Positions 1-9,333 of a DNA stretch of 64,000 nt are shown in pieces (positions within the stretch are counted from its first letter, which is position 1; each line of letters opens with the position of its first letter). The position numbers and the translations under genes are program-made. A model generated the notes under the pieces. The model was not told the DNA's origin. It saw only the letters and a program-made list of their open reading frames with translations, and searched no databases. Source of the stretch: Kordia periserrulae (GTDB taxonomy: Bacteria; Bacteroidota; Bacteroidia; Flavobacteriales; Flavobacteriaceae). Location of the stretch: the NCBI RefSeq assembly GCF_003054265.1, contig NZ_QBKT01000001.1, forward strand, positions 124,001-188,000. The letters are read 5' to 3'.

Positions 1-572
1 ACGCCGCCAATCATGAGCAACGCAATTTTGTCACCGTGTTCATTGAGCATTGCTTCCAAATCTTCCATGCGTAAGAGTTCTTCACCTTCGCGCGGTTTCC
101 ATTCAAGCATTCCTTCTTTCGGATCGAAACCGTGAAATTTAAGTTGCGATTCTACCGCATATCTGTCGGATGGAAAGGCATCACTTTCAATCACGATTTT
201 GTATTTGGTTTTTGTCGGTTGATAAAACGACACCATCAATAAGTGAAGATTTGTGGTGAGCGTATTCATAATCACGACTTCGATAGGTTTTGCGCCTACT
301 ATTTTTGCCATGTTTTCCGTGAGAAACTCGTGATACGGCATCCACGGATTTTTCGCATCAAAATGTCCTTCTACGCCTAAATTTGCCCAATCGTTCAACT
401 CTTGTTGAATATATTCTTGCGTGATTTTAGGTTGTAATCCGAGCGAATTTCCACAGAAATACAACCATTCGTTTCCGTCAGCATCTTTGGGAATGTGAAA
501 TTTTGTTCGGTAGTTTTTTAAAGGATCTTTTGCGTCTTGTGCTTGCGCAAACGCCAATGTATTTTGAAACAT
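1..572 (-). CDS. kynU: Kynureninase, 5' part (runs off the left edge)
   Basis: PLP-dependent hydrolase of tryptophan catabolism that splits kynurenine into anthranilate and alanine. About 190 N-terminal residues are present; the gene continues past base 1. Visible family landmarks are the N-terminal stretch with YFCGNSLGLQP, then LNDWANLGVEGHF, the MNTLTTNLHLL segment and the ESDAFPSDRYAVESQ segment, all in the order seen in kynureninases. The ATG at 572 is preferred to an in-frame ATG at 608 because a TAnnTTTG promoter box on the same strand (591-598) lies between them and because family members begin close to this point. It is divergent from the O-methyltransferase gene. The PLP lysine is beyond the window edge, so catalytic completeness cannot be judged. 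Confidence 0.88.
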   Translation of the reverse strand, partial: MFQNTLAFAQAQDAKDPLKNYRTKFHIPKDADGNEWLYFCGNSLGLQPKITQEYIQQELNDWANLGVEGHFDAKNPWMPYHEFLTENMAKIVGAKPIEVVIMNTLTTNLHLLMVSFYQPTKTKYKIVIESDAFPSDRYAVESQLKFHGFDPKEGMLEWKPREGEELLRMEDLEAMLNEHGDKIALLMIGG

Positions 573-590
573 GTGCAATGCTATTTTTAC

Positions 591-598
591 CAAAAATA
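591..598 (-). promoter_or_regulatory. Candidate -7 promoter box for kynU
   Basis: Read on the minus strand this is TATTTTTG, matching the Bacteroidota -7 consensus TAnnTTTG. It ends 18 bases upstream of the kynureninase ATG. No clear -33 element was identified. Confidence 0.4.
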
Positions 599-673
599 CG
601 TATTCCATTTTGGTAATAAAAAAGATATCTGTCATTTTGTAATTACTTTTGGTTCGATTCTTTTTTTAATCAA

Positions 674-681
674 TATTTTTG
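674..681 (+). promoter_or_regulatory. Candidate -7 promoter box for the O-methyltransferase gene
   Basis: TATTTTTG matches the Bacteroidota TAnnTTTG box, with a TTTG at 648-651 as a possible -33 element (22-base spacing) and the ATG 15 bases downstream at 697. Confidence 0.45.
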
Positions 682-696
682 CAAAAATCAAAAGTC

Positions 697-1338
697 ATGC
701 ATTTTATTCCAGAAGCTTTAGACGAATATGTAGTTGCACATTCGGAAGACGAACCAGCATTATTGAAAGCACTTACCAGAGAAACGTATCAGAAGGTGTT
801 GCAACCACGCATGTTGAGCGGACATTACCAAGGACGTTTGTTGAGTATGCTGTCTAAATTAATCGCGCCGAAAACTATTTTGGAAATTGGAACGTACACA
901 GGCTATTCAGCGTTGTGTTTGGCGGAAGGCATGAGAGCTGATGGTACATTGCACACCATTGACATCAACGAAGAACTGCACGATTTTCAACGCAAGTATT
1001 TCGATGCTTCTGACTATGGCAATCAAATTCATCAATATACAGGAAATGCTTTGGAGATTATTCCTGCAATGGACATGCGTTTTGATTTGGTGTTTATTGA
1101 CGCCGATAAACCGAATTATCCAGCCTATTTTCATGCGATTATTGAAAAGATGCAACCGAATGGCGTGATTTTGTCGGACAATGTTTTATGGAGCGGAAAA
1201 GTGATTCAATCAGTACAGAAAAACGACATTTCCACAAAAGCGTTGTTAGAGTATAATCAACTTTTAAAAGACGATGCACGTGTAGAAACGGTTGTATTAC
1301 CGATTCGCGATGGTTTGACGATTAGTAGGGTTGTTTGA
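697..1338 (+). CDS. SAM-dependent O-methyltransferase (Methyltransf_3 / caffeoyl-CoA OMT-like family)
   Basis: Cytosolic class I methyltransferase of 213 residues, the usual size of bacterial family-3 O-methyltransferases. It shows the SAM-binding motif I (ILEIGTYTGYSALCLAEG, near residue 60), the acidic motif HTIDINEE, the metal/substrate segment DLVFIDADKPNY, and the typical LSDNVLWSGKV strand. The physiological acceptor (catechol-like small molecule or modified tRNA nucleoside, as proposed for some relatives) cannot be read from sequence. The ATG at 697 is preferred to an in-frame ATG six codons upstream because the promoter box at 674-681 would overlap the longer start. Transcribed alone; divergent from kynU. 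Confidence 0.85.
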   Translation: MHFIPEALDEYVVAHSEDEPALLKALTRETYQKVLQPRMLSGHYQGRLLSMLSKLIAPKTILEIGTYTGYSALCLAEGMRADGTLHTIDINEELHDFQRKYFDASDYGNQIHQYTGNALEIIPAMDMRFDLVFIDADKPNYPAYFHAIIEKMQPNGVILSDNVLWSGKVIQSVQKNDISTKALLEYNQLLKDDARVETVVLPIRDGLTISRVV

Positions 1339-1340
1339 CA

Positions 1341-1493
1341 GGTGTTGGGTGTTGGGTGTTGGGTTTTGGGTGTTGGGTTTTGGGTGCTTTTTTGGCGATT
1401 TGTTAATTTGTTTTTTGTTTTTCTTGACTCTTGACTCTTGAATCCTGACTCTTGATTCTTGATTCTTGATTCTTGATTCTTAAATCATGACTC
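1341..1493. repeat. Heptamer-mosaic intergenic repeat, locus 1
   Basis: Two runs with a strict 7-base beat. The first (1341 to about 1387) is built from GTGTTGG and GTTTTGG units; the second (1423-1493) from about ten units of CTTGACT, CTTGATT and variants. Between them is a T-rich spacer with TTTGTTAATTTG. The same order of blocks recurs at 21103-21229. It lies directly after the O-methyltransferase stop codon. Confidence 0.85.
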
Positions 1494-1574
1494 GTTTTCA
1501 TTTTGTATTTTAAATTTCAATATTATATTATAGCCAATTAGTCATACGTTTTATGTTTTAAACTAATTAGATAG

Positions 1575-3278
1575 ATGATTGCTTTTCACAATTTGCTGCG
1601 AATCAGAAGCGCATGGATGGTTATTTCGTGTGTCTTTTTGTGTTTGCAATGCAGTTGTGTTTCTAGTGGAGAAAAAGAATATGTTATTGAAAACGGTGTT
1701 TTGGATATTTCGGCGTGGAATACTAACACTGAAGCTATTGCTTTACAAGGAGCCGCACTTTTTTACTGGAAACAATGGGCAAAAGATGAGAACGGAAATT
1801 TTGATGCTTCTTTGTTGAAGAAAGCGGATACCATTAATGCGAGTACTTTTTTATGGTCGCATATACGCAACGAAAAACGTGGCTATGGAACATTACGCTT
1901 TGCCATACAACAAAAGCGTCCTCAAAAGCTTGTCCTTGAAATTCCGAGACTTCTTGGAGCGGCAGAGGTTTGGATTAATGGCAAATTGGTGAAGTCGCAT
2001 GGTCAAATTTCAAAAAATGCCGCTGAAGAAAAGATTGACGGAAGACCGCTAGAAATCATTTTACCACAAGAACCTTTTTTAGATATGGTTTTCTTGATAT
2101 CGAATCATAAACATCGTTTGGGTGGCGGCATTGCGTTGGCTTCTAAAATTAAAACCAAAGAATACTACCAAGAAACGAAACTGTCAAAACCATTGATAGA
2201 AGGCATTATTACTTTCTTGATTTTGCTGTTTGGCATGTATCAAATCATCCACTTTTTTAGTTTTCCGACTTACAAATATTATTTATATCTGGGACTGTTT
2301 TGCCTTATTGGTGCTTCTCGACAGTTGTTTGTGGGCGAAAATTTAATTTATTCTTTTTATCCTGAAATTTCGTTTGATTGGGTACAAAAAATGCGATATA
2401 TCGGCTATTACGGCGGATTGCTTTCGGTGTTCATGTATCATGCGGTGTTGTTTCCTGGTTATTTTCATAAATACTTAATCGTAGCCATCAAGATTATTAC
2501 AAGTATTGGAATTTTATATGTAATTGTCGTACCAACTTACTACACTACTTTAAGTGCGCCTATTTTTCAGGTGTTAGGATTGTTCTATGTTTTCTTAGGA
2601 TTCTATCAGATACTCATGGCAATTAAAGACAAACGCCCGTATGCGATTGGCATGTTCATCAGTATGTCGATTACCGCTTTTTTATTAGCGAATGATCTTT
2701 TAATTGCGATGTTGTTTTTGAAAACAGAATTTTTAGTGATTTATGGATTGTTGTTTTATGTTGGTTTTCAGATTGTATTGAACAATCGAATTCAGAAACA
2801 AACCGAAAAAAAACTAGCAGCATTGGCGTTTGACATTCAAAATATGTCTAAAAATATTCAGCAGAAGCAAGAGGAAATTGTGCAGTTACGCTCAGAAACT
2901 TTTCAACAGTTAAAATCGAAAGAGAAATTAGTAGAAAACCTGAAAAAAGTAGCTTCCAAAGACGAATCTATTAGTATTCAAAACTTGATTGTGAATTTAA
3001 AATCAGAATTGCTAGAAGATTCGCAACTCAACAGAATTAAAAATGATATTGAAACGCTGAATCATGAATTTGCCGAACGTCTTCTTTTAAAACATTCCAA
3101 CTTGACTAAAACAGACATCGAAATCTGTTCGTACATTCGTCTTTCGTTAAGCAGAAAAGAAATTGCCAAACTTCGTTTTACCACCGTAGAAGCTGTTAAA
3201 AAATCGAGAAGTCGTTTGCGCAAAAAAATGAATCTTTCTCCAGAAAAAAATCTAGACGAGTATATCAAATCCATTTAA
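1575..3278 (+). CDS. 7TM-DISM sensor protein with coiled coil and C-terminal LuxR-like helix-turn-helix
   Basis: Predicted membrane signalling protein of 567 residues. N-terminal signal with a Cys-rich lipobox-like end (FLCLQCSC, near residue 28); an extracytoplasmic beta-rich domain (about 40-185) of the 7TMR-DISM type with the segment LGAAEVWINGKLV; about seven hydrophobic segments (about 190-400); a long coiled coil (about 405-490); then a C-terminal domain with TDIEICSYIRLSLSRKEIA and a basic helix VEAVKKSRSRLRKKM that fits a LuxR/GerE-like helix-turn-helix. No histidine-kinase or cyclase domain is present, so it seems to couple outside sensing directly to DNA binding from the membrane. 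An internal ATG at 1617 is an alternative start. Ligand and targets are unknown. Confidence 0.75.
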   Translation: MIAFHNLLRIRSAWMVISCVFLCLQCSCVSSGEKEYVIENGVLDISAWNTNTEAIALQGAALFYWKQWAKDENGNFDASLLKKADTINASTFLWSHIRNEKRGYGTLRFAIQQKRPQKLVLEIPRLLGAAEVWINGKLVKSHGQISKNAAEEKIDGRPLEIILPQEPFLDMVFLISNHKHRLGGGIALASKIKTKEYYQETKLSKPLIEGIITFLILLFGMYQIIHFFSFPTYKYYLYLGLFCLIGASRQLFVGENLIYSFYPEISFDWVQKMRYIGYYGGLLSVFMYHAVLFPGYFHKYLIVAIKIITSIGILYVIVVPTYYTTLSAPIFQVLGLFYVFLGFYQILMAIKDKRPYAIGMFISMSITAFLLANDLLIAMLFLKTEFLVIYGLLFYVGFQIVLNNRIQKQTEKKLAALAFDIQNMSKNIQQKQEEIVQLRSETFQQLKSKEKLVENLKKVASKDESISIQNLIVNLKSELLEDSQLNRIKNDIETLNHEFAERLLLKHSNLTKTDIEICSYIRLSLSRKEIAKLRFTTVEAVKKSRSRLRKKMNLSPEKNLDEYIKSI

Positions 3279-3460
3279 AACATTGCATTTTTCTGAATTT
3301 TTCTCCTTGTAAGCGTATTTTTTTACGATACTTTTATCTTGCTAACTACCTAAATGCAAGTTTCTTACAAAGTTGTCCCCTACGGTGTACCCTCTTCATT
3401 TTTTAAGAATATACATGAGTCGCATACATTTACCGTGCTTTAATTAAAAGAAGCGTATGT

Positions 3461-3610
3461 ATGATGCGACGTTTATTCAAAAACATATTTAAAGTTCCTA
3501 AAAAACAACTGACACCTCTTGAAGAGTTAGAAAAAAGAAAGAACGAAATGCAACTCCAATTACACCAGTTGGAAGAGATAGAAAACGAGCTTAGAAACAA
3601 ATCAAATTAA
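3461..3610 (+). CDS. Small charged coiled-coil protein (49 aa), unknown function
   Basis: A 49-codon reading frame beginning ATG ATG and ending at 3610, 25 bases before the M4 metalloprotease gene. After a basic N-terminus (MMRRLFKNIFKVPKK) the peptide is a long amphipathic helix rich in Glu, Lys, Leu and Gln (LTPLEELEKRKNEM and on) with a clear heptad pattern. No signal peptide. Its position suggests it is co-transcribed with the protease, but nothing links it to a known family. A relationship to short coiled-coil proteins such as the LapA/SlyX type is only a resemblance in composition. Confidence 0.5.
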   Translation: MMRRLFKNIFKVPKKQLTPLEELEKRKNEMQLQLHQLEEIENELRNKSN

Positions 3611-3635
3611 TTATACACCTACGAAAGATTAACAC

Positions 3636-6600
3636 ATGAAGAATTCAATTTTACTAACCTTAGTATGCCTTATTTTTAGTAATGCAACTGCGCAAGATGG
3701 TTCTTTTGGAAAAATTCCCTTAACCAAAGTTTCCGCTAGTCAACAAAAATCGACACCACTAAGTATTTTATTCAACGATTTACAACCAGTTTCAGGAACT
3801 GAATTTCGACTAAAACATTCAAACAAAGATGCTGCTAACAATGTACACTTAACGTATCAGCAGTATTATAATGGTGTTAAGGTTGAACTTGGAGTGATTA
3901 AAGTACACCAACAAAACGGACAAACGATTTCATATAATGGCGCCTATTTTCCTGTGCGTAGCCTGTCAACTTCAGCATTTTTACCGAAAAGTCAACTGGA
4001 AACAACTGCGAAACAATTTTTAAAAACACAAAATATTTTTTGGTTTTCGGGTACGGAATTGGCAACGAACGTCATACCAAATCCTGAAAAAGTCATCATT
4101 CCCAACAGAAAAGCAGGAACAATACACATGGCGTATGCTTTAAATGTGGGTACTTCCAATCCTGAGTTGCAAATGGGAACCTTGTATGTAGATGCTACTT
4201 CTGGAAAAGTACTTCGCTATAAAAATCGTTTGTTTCAGTGTTTTGAGGAAGAAAATCACAGCTCTTTTTCCACCGATGAAGAACATACACATACATCAAT
4301 TCCTTTCGCAAGCGGAACTGCTGCAACTGTATATTCAGGTTCGCAAACATTTGACACGGAATTGGATAACTCAAACTACATTTTAGAAGATTTTAGCAGA
4401 GCAACGGGAACCAACTGGAATTTAAGCACACAGGGTTTGGGTTATAAAACAGGAATTTTTACCGTAGACCTACGAAATAGTACCGACCTTCAAAGCACTT
4501 TATACGATTTTACAGATGCTGATAACAATTGGACAGCCGCAGAAATGAGCAGCAACGAAGACCAATATGCGTTGGATACACAGTGGGGAACAGAACTTGT
4601 ATATGATTATTGGAAAAATGTACATGGACGAAATAGTTATGAAGGCTCCAATGCTTCCATTCTGTCGATTATGCATTATGGAAGTAATTATAACAATGCG
4701 GCTTGGGGCGCACTTTCTGACAATGTGGGTTATATGATTTACGGTGATGGTTCGGGCGCTTATACACCATTTACTTCGCTGGATGTTGTTTCACACGAAA
4801 TTGGTCACGGAGTTACCAATAGTACGGCAAGCTTGGATTACGAATTGGAATCAGGAGCGCTCAACGAGAGTCTCTCCGATATTTGGGCAATGGTGATTGA
4901 AAATTATGCCAATACCAACAACGGATTGAGTAAGGATTTCTCCTTAATCAACGAAGAAAATGGCGGTGGCGCTATTCGTTCTATGTCTAGTCCGAATACG
5001 TATGGACAACCTGATACGTATGGCGGAACGTTTTGGACAGATGTTTCATCTTGTACGCCAAGTAGTGCGAATGATTATTGTGGTGTACATACCAATAGCG
5101 GCGTGCTGAATTATTGGTTTTGGCTACTCTCACAAGGTGGAACAGGCACCAATGATTTAGGAGATTCATTCAGCGTTACTGCTATTGGAATGGACGATGC
5201 TGCAGCCATTGTGTGGCAAATGCAAAATAATTATCTCACCGCAACTTCTGATTATGCAGACGCAAGAACAGCAGCGATTCAAGCAGCTATTGATTTGTAT
5301 GGTGAATGTTCTGCCCAAGAGCAACAAGTGACAAACGCTTTTTACGCAGTTGGTGTTGGCAATGCGTTTTCTAAATTGACAGCAACAGTAACTAGTAATC
5401 CGAGTGATGAACGAATTTGTGAAACCACTGCTGCAAGTTTTACCGCGGCTGGAAACGATTACACAGGATTGCAATGGCAAGTCAATGATGGAAACGGTTG
5501 GGTAGATTTGAGTGATGACAGCACCTATTCAGATACCAATCAATTGACAATGAATATTAGCAATGCGCCGTTTAGTCTGAATGGATACGAATATCGCATA
5601 GCGTTTCAGTCAGATTGTGGGGAAACCTATTCAAATGCCGCTATACTGACAGTGATGGAATATCCTGACGCTACTATAACCACACAAGATGCTGTATGCG
5701 ATACCGACTCAGGCGAAATTACGTTTGCTTTTCCTGATAATGATGCCAGAACCAATATTGAATTTAGTATAGATGGTGGAAGTACGTATCCGTACAATTA
5801 TAGCGATAATACAGGCTCAGGTACCGTAACAGGTTTGGCAGCAGGAACCTACGATGTTTTTGTACGATGGGGAAATGATGAATGTGCTGTAGATATGGGA
5901 CAATATACTATTGTAAATTTATGCTATACTGCCATTCCCGATGCAAACTTTGAAGCTGCTTTAGATGCGTTAGGCTACGATGATATTTCTGGCGACGGAC
6001 AAGTGCCAACCTATTTGATTGAAACACTTACTTCTTTAGATGTATCTAATAAAAACATCTCAGATATTACAGGAATTGAAGATTTTACGAGTTTACAAAC
6101 GTTAGACATCAGTGACAATACAATGAGCGCCATCGATATAAGCACTAATATTTCTTTAACGAGTTTGAGTGCGCAAGACAATAATTTAACAGCCATCGAT
6201 GTCAGTAATAATACAAATCTAGTCACTTTAGGTATCGCCCGAAATTCAATTACGAGTTTAGATGTTTCTAACAATACGCAGCTCTCTGAACTATACGGAG
6301 CAAGTAATTCCATCACCAGCGTCGATTTGAGCAATAATCCCAACTTAACCATCGTTGGATTGAACCCTAATGCACTTACAAGCTTAAACGTTCAAAATGG
6401 AAATAATACAGCCATTACTACTTTTGCCATTAATGGTAATCCTAATTTAACCTGTGTATTGGTAGATGATGCTGCGTATAGTACTACGAATTGGACAATT
6501 GTTGACTCGCAAACATTTTTTAATGAAGTTATTTGTTATGAAGAATATACGACTATTCCAGATGCTAATTTTGAAGCGGCACTAGATGCGTTGGGCTATG

Positions 6601-9314
6601 ATGATATTTCAGGTGACGGACAAGTGCCGACAGCGTTGATTGAAGTGCTAACTTCGTTAAATGTAAGTAGCTCAGGCATTACTGATTTAACTGGAATTGA
6701 AGATTTTACAGCACTGGAATCATTGATTGTTTCTAGCAATTCCCTCACTACAATTAACACAAGTACTTTAGTAAATCTTGACCAAATTTGGGCGACTGGA
6801 AATGACCTTACAAGTTTGGATTTCAGCACCAACGTATTGCTTGACGATATTAGAGTTGAAAACAACGAATTGACATCAATCGATTTGAGCAATCAACCAA
6901 ACTTGCAAATTTTACAAATCAATGTTAACAGTTTAACAGCGCTTGATGTATCTAACAATCCACTACTTGTGCGACTTCGATTGAATTCAAATAGTGTTAC
7001 AAGTTTAGATTTAACAAACAATACAGTATTAAATGAATTTAGAGCCAATGATAATGGTATGACTGATTTGAATGTTCAAAACGGAAACAATAGCAACATT
7101 AGTACGTTTACCGTTACGGCAAATAATTTAACTTGTATATTGGTAGATGATGCCGCATATAGCACGACCAATTGGACTTCTATTGATAGTGGTGTTGTTT
7201 TTTCAGAAGTGTATTGCGGCAATTATACCGCTATTCCAGACAGTAATTTTGAAGCGGCTCTTGAAACACTGGGTTACGATGATATTTCTGGAGATGGACA
7301 AGTCCCTACCAATTTGATTGATACCATTACCTTTTTAAGTGTAGATGATAATGCGATTGCAGATTTAACAGGTATTGAAGACTTTGTATCGCTTGAAAGT
7401 TTGAATATTGGAAACAACCTTTTGACCAATTTGGATGTATCTAATCAAACTAACTTAAAAAGTTTAGACCTGAATAATAATCAAATCGCTTCTCTAGATA
7501 TATCTGCAAACACGCAATTAGAATATTTACGAATTGATTTTAACAACTTCACAACTATTGACATAAGCAATAATCTATTATTAGAAACATTCATCTTTAA
7601 TAACAATGGATTTACAGAACTTGATGTATCAAATCACCCAAATATTATAGAATTTAATGCTAATTATAATGATTTAAGTTCGCTAAATTTTAAAAACGGC
7701 AACAATACGAATGTTACACAATTCACTGCGATAAGCAATCCAAATCTTGAATGTGTTCTAGTAGATGACGCCACCTACAGTACTACCAACTGGACAAATA
7801 TTGACGCGCAAACATCTTTTAATGATGCCTTTTGCTATACAGAATATACTTTAATACCTGATGCTAATTTTGAGGCGGCACTTGAAGCGCTTGGCTATGA
7901 TAATATTTCTGGAGATGGACAAGTACCAACCCTTTTAATTGAAAGCATTACCTCATTAAACGTAAACAATCAAAACATTGCTGATGCTACAGGTTTGGAA
8001 GACTTTACAGCGTTACAAGAGTTATTTATCAGAGGCAACAACTTATCAAGTCTTGATATTTCTAATTTGATAAATCTGGAGAAAATCTGGGCACTGAATA
8101 ACAGCTTAACGTCATTAGACATGACCAACAATCCGTTATTAGAAGATGTGAGAATAGAATACAACAATATAACAAGTCTTGATTTTAGCAATCAACCCAA
8201 TTTAAGTATTCTTCAAATTGACAACAATCTACTTACAGAACTTGATGTGTCAAACAATCCAGCAATTACAAGGCTTCGTGCAGAAAACAACTTCATTACT
8301 TCACTTGACTTGTCAAACCTTTCAGTGTTAAATGAATTGAGAGTTTCAAATAATGTCTTGACATCTTTGAATGTTCAAAATGGAAACAACACAAATATTA
8401 GCACATTTTCTGTAAATTCAAATGACCTGTATTGTATTTTAGTAGACGATGTAGATTATAGCACTACCAACTGGACAAATATAGATGCAGATGTAAGCTT
8501 TACTGAAACCTCGTGCGATTATGTAATTGTAGATATTGATGTATTCTTGCAAGGTGCGTTACTCAATCCAAATACAGGAGAAGAAAGCTTAATGCGCGAC
8601 GATTTACGAGCAGGTTCTTTGCTAAATACCACTTCGCCTTATTCGGATAGTATTACTGTTCCTCAATCCATAACACTTACCGATAACGGTTCTGATAGTA
8701 TGGTAGATTGGGTTTGGGTAGAATTACGCCATAAAAGTATAGATACACTGTTTATCGCTGGACAATCTGCTGTGCTGCAACGCGACGGAGATGTTGTTGC
8801 TAATACTGATGATTTGGCTACACCTTTAACCTTTGATGGAGTTGCTCCAGATGATTATTACGTCGTAGTCAAACACCGAAATCATTTGGCAATTATGACA
8901 TCGAGTCCAATTTCTTTAAAAAATGGAGCTACAACGATTAATTTTACAGATGCTACCAATGAAATCACCTATGGAAGCAATGCACAAACTACCTTTGGAA
9001 TGCCCACAGATACATTCGCAATGTGGAGTGGAAATACCAACGAAGATTCAGTAGTGCAATACTCAGGAACCGATCCTGATACGCCAACCATTCTTTCGGA
9101 AGTATTGAACGATTCTGGAAATTTCTTAAACTTTCCAACATACGCCATCAATGGATATAATGTGAATGATATTGATTTGGACGGAACAGTGCAATACTCC
9201 GGTACCGATCCTGATACGCCGTTTATTTTGCAAAATGTATTAGCACATCCTTCAAATTTCCTCAATTTCAGCACGTATCAAATTGAAGAACAATTACCAG
9301 AAAACAATGATTAA
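3636..9314 (+). CDS. Giant secreted M4 (thermolysin-family) metalloprotease with four LRR modules
   Basis: Exported zinc endopeptidase of 1892 residues. Signal peptide (1-20, ending ATAQ), FTP/PepSY-type propeptide region (about 30-220), then the M4 catalytic domain with HEIGH at 387-391 and the third zinc ligand in ALNESLSD (E411). Residues about 590-763 hold two Ig-like segments. Four internalin-like leucine-rich modules follow, starting at 764, 971, 1197 and 1404 (207, 226, 207 and 225 residues), each opening with a conserved IPDxNFEAALxxLGYDxISGDGQVP-like cap and closing with a LVDDxxYSTTNWT block. The C-terminal region (1629-1892) ends in two copies of YSGTDPDTP followed by LP, not a standard T9SS tail. 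M4 members normally end near 550-750 residues, so most of this protein is binding region. A partner gene follows 19 bases later. It probably degrades extracellular protein while the LRRs hold a surface or substrate (inference). Confidence 0.9.
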   Translation: MKNSILLTLVCLIFSNATAQDGSFGKIPLTKVSASQQKSTPLSILFNDLQPVSGTEFRLKHSNKDAANNVHLTYQQYYNGVKVELGVIKVHQQNGQTISYNGAYFPVRSLSTSAFLPKSQLETTAKQFLKTQNIFWFSGTELATNVIPNPEKVIIPNRKAGTIHMAYALNVGTSNPELQMGTLYVDATSGKVLRYKNRLFQCFEEENHSSFSTDEEHTHTSIPFASGTAATVYSGSQTFDTELDNSNYILEDFSRATGTNWNLSTQGLGYKTGIFTVDLRNSTDLQSTLYDFTDADNNWTAAEMSSNEDQYALDTQWGTELVYDYWKNVHGRNSYEGSNASILSIMHYGSNYNNAAWGALSDNVGYMIYGDGSGAYTPFTSLDVVSHEIGHGVTNSTASLDYELESGALNESLSDIWAMVIENYANTNNGLSKDFSLINEENGGGAIRSMSSPNTYGQPDTYGGTFWTDVSSCTPSSANDYCGVHTNSGVLNYWFWLLSQGGTGTNDLGDSFSVTAIGMDDAAAIVWQMQNNYLTATSDYADARTAAIQAAIDLYGECSAQEQQVTNAFYAVGVGNAFSKLTATVTSNPSDERICETTAASFTAAGNDYTGLQWQVNDGNGWVDLSDDSTYSDTNQLTMNISNAPFSLNGYEYRIAFQSDCGETYSNAAILTVMEYPDATITTQDAVCDTDSGEITFAFPDNDARTNIEFSIDGGSTYPYNYSDNTGSGTVTGLAAGTYDVFVRWGNDECAVDMGQYTIVNLCYTAIPDANFEAALDALGYDDISGDGQVPTYLIETLTSLDVSNKNISDITGIEDFTSLQTLDISDNTMSAIDISTNISLTSLSAQDNNLTAIDVSNNTNLVTLGIARNSITSLDVSNNTQLSELYGASNSITSVDLSNNPNLTIVGLNPNALTSLNVQNGNNTAITTFAINGNPNLTCVLVDDAAYSTTNWTIVDSQTFFNEVICYEEYTTIPDANFEAALDALGYDDISGDGQVPTALIEVLTSLNVSSSGITDLTGIEDFTALESLIVSSNSLTTINTSTLVNLDQIWATGNDLTSLDFSTNVLLDDIRVENNELTSIDLSNQPNLQILQINVNSLTALDVSNNPLLVRLRLNSNSVTSLDLTNNTVLNEFRANDNGMTDLNVQNGNNSNISTFTVTANNLTCILVDDAAYSTTNWTSIDSGVVFSEVYCGNYTAIPDSNFEAALETLGYDDISGDGQVPTNLIDTITFLSVDDNAIADLTGIEDFVSLESLNIGNNLLTNLDVSNQTNLKSLDLNNNQIASLDISANTQLEYLRIDFNNFTTIDISNNLLLETFIFNNNGFTELDVSNHPNIIEFNANYNDLSSLNFKNGNNTNVTQFTAISNPNLECVLVDDATYSTTNWTNIDAQTSFNDAFCYTEYTLIPDANFEAALEALGYDNISGDGQVPTLLIESITSLNVNNQNIADATGLEDFTALQELFIRGNNLSSLDISNLINLEKIWALNNSLTSLDMTNNPLLEDVRIEYNNITSLDFSNQPNLSILQIDNNLLTELDVSNNPAITRLRAENNFITSLDLSNLSVLNELRVSNNVLTSLNVQNGNNTNISTFSVNSNDLYCILVDDVDYSTTNWTNIDADVSFTETSCDYVIVDIDVFLQGALLNPNTGEESLMRDDLRAGSLLNTTSPYSDSITVPQSITLTDNGSDSMVDWVWVELRHKSIDTLFIAGQSAVLQRDGDVVANTDDLATPLTFDGVAPDDYYVVVKHRNHLAIMTSSPISLKNGATTINFTDATNEITYGSNAQTTFGMPTDTFAMWSGNTNEDSVVQYSGTDPDTPTILSEVLNDSGNFLNFPTYAINGYNVNDIDLDGTVQYSGTDPDTPFILQNVLAHPSNFLNFSTYQIEEQLPENND
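5925..8519 (+). repeat. Four in-gene LRR modules in an A-B-A'-B' pattern
   Basis: Module starts lie at 5925, 6546, 7224 and 7845. Lengths alternate 621, 678, 621 and 675 bases. Modules 1 and 3 share the same internal layout, as do modules 2 and 4 (both contain EKIWA/DQIWA, NQPNLxILQI and NVQNGNN in the same places), so a pair of modules seems to have been duplicated as a block. Confidence 0.8.
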
Positions 9315-9333
9315 TCCTAAAATACCTACAACA

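Noticed and set aside
537-857. Plus-strand frame overlapping the kynU start and the O-methyltransferase 5' end
   Set aside because: Covers two promoter boxes and another frame of the methyltransferase; composition unlike a real protein.
6011-6892. Minus-strand frames inside the LRR modules of the M4 gene
   Set aside because: They recur at the same place in each module because the repeats and codon bias keep the antisense open; no independent signal.
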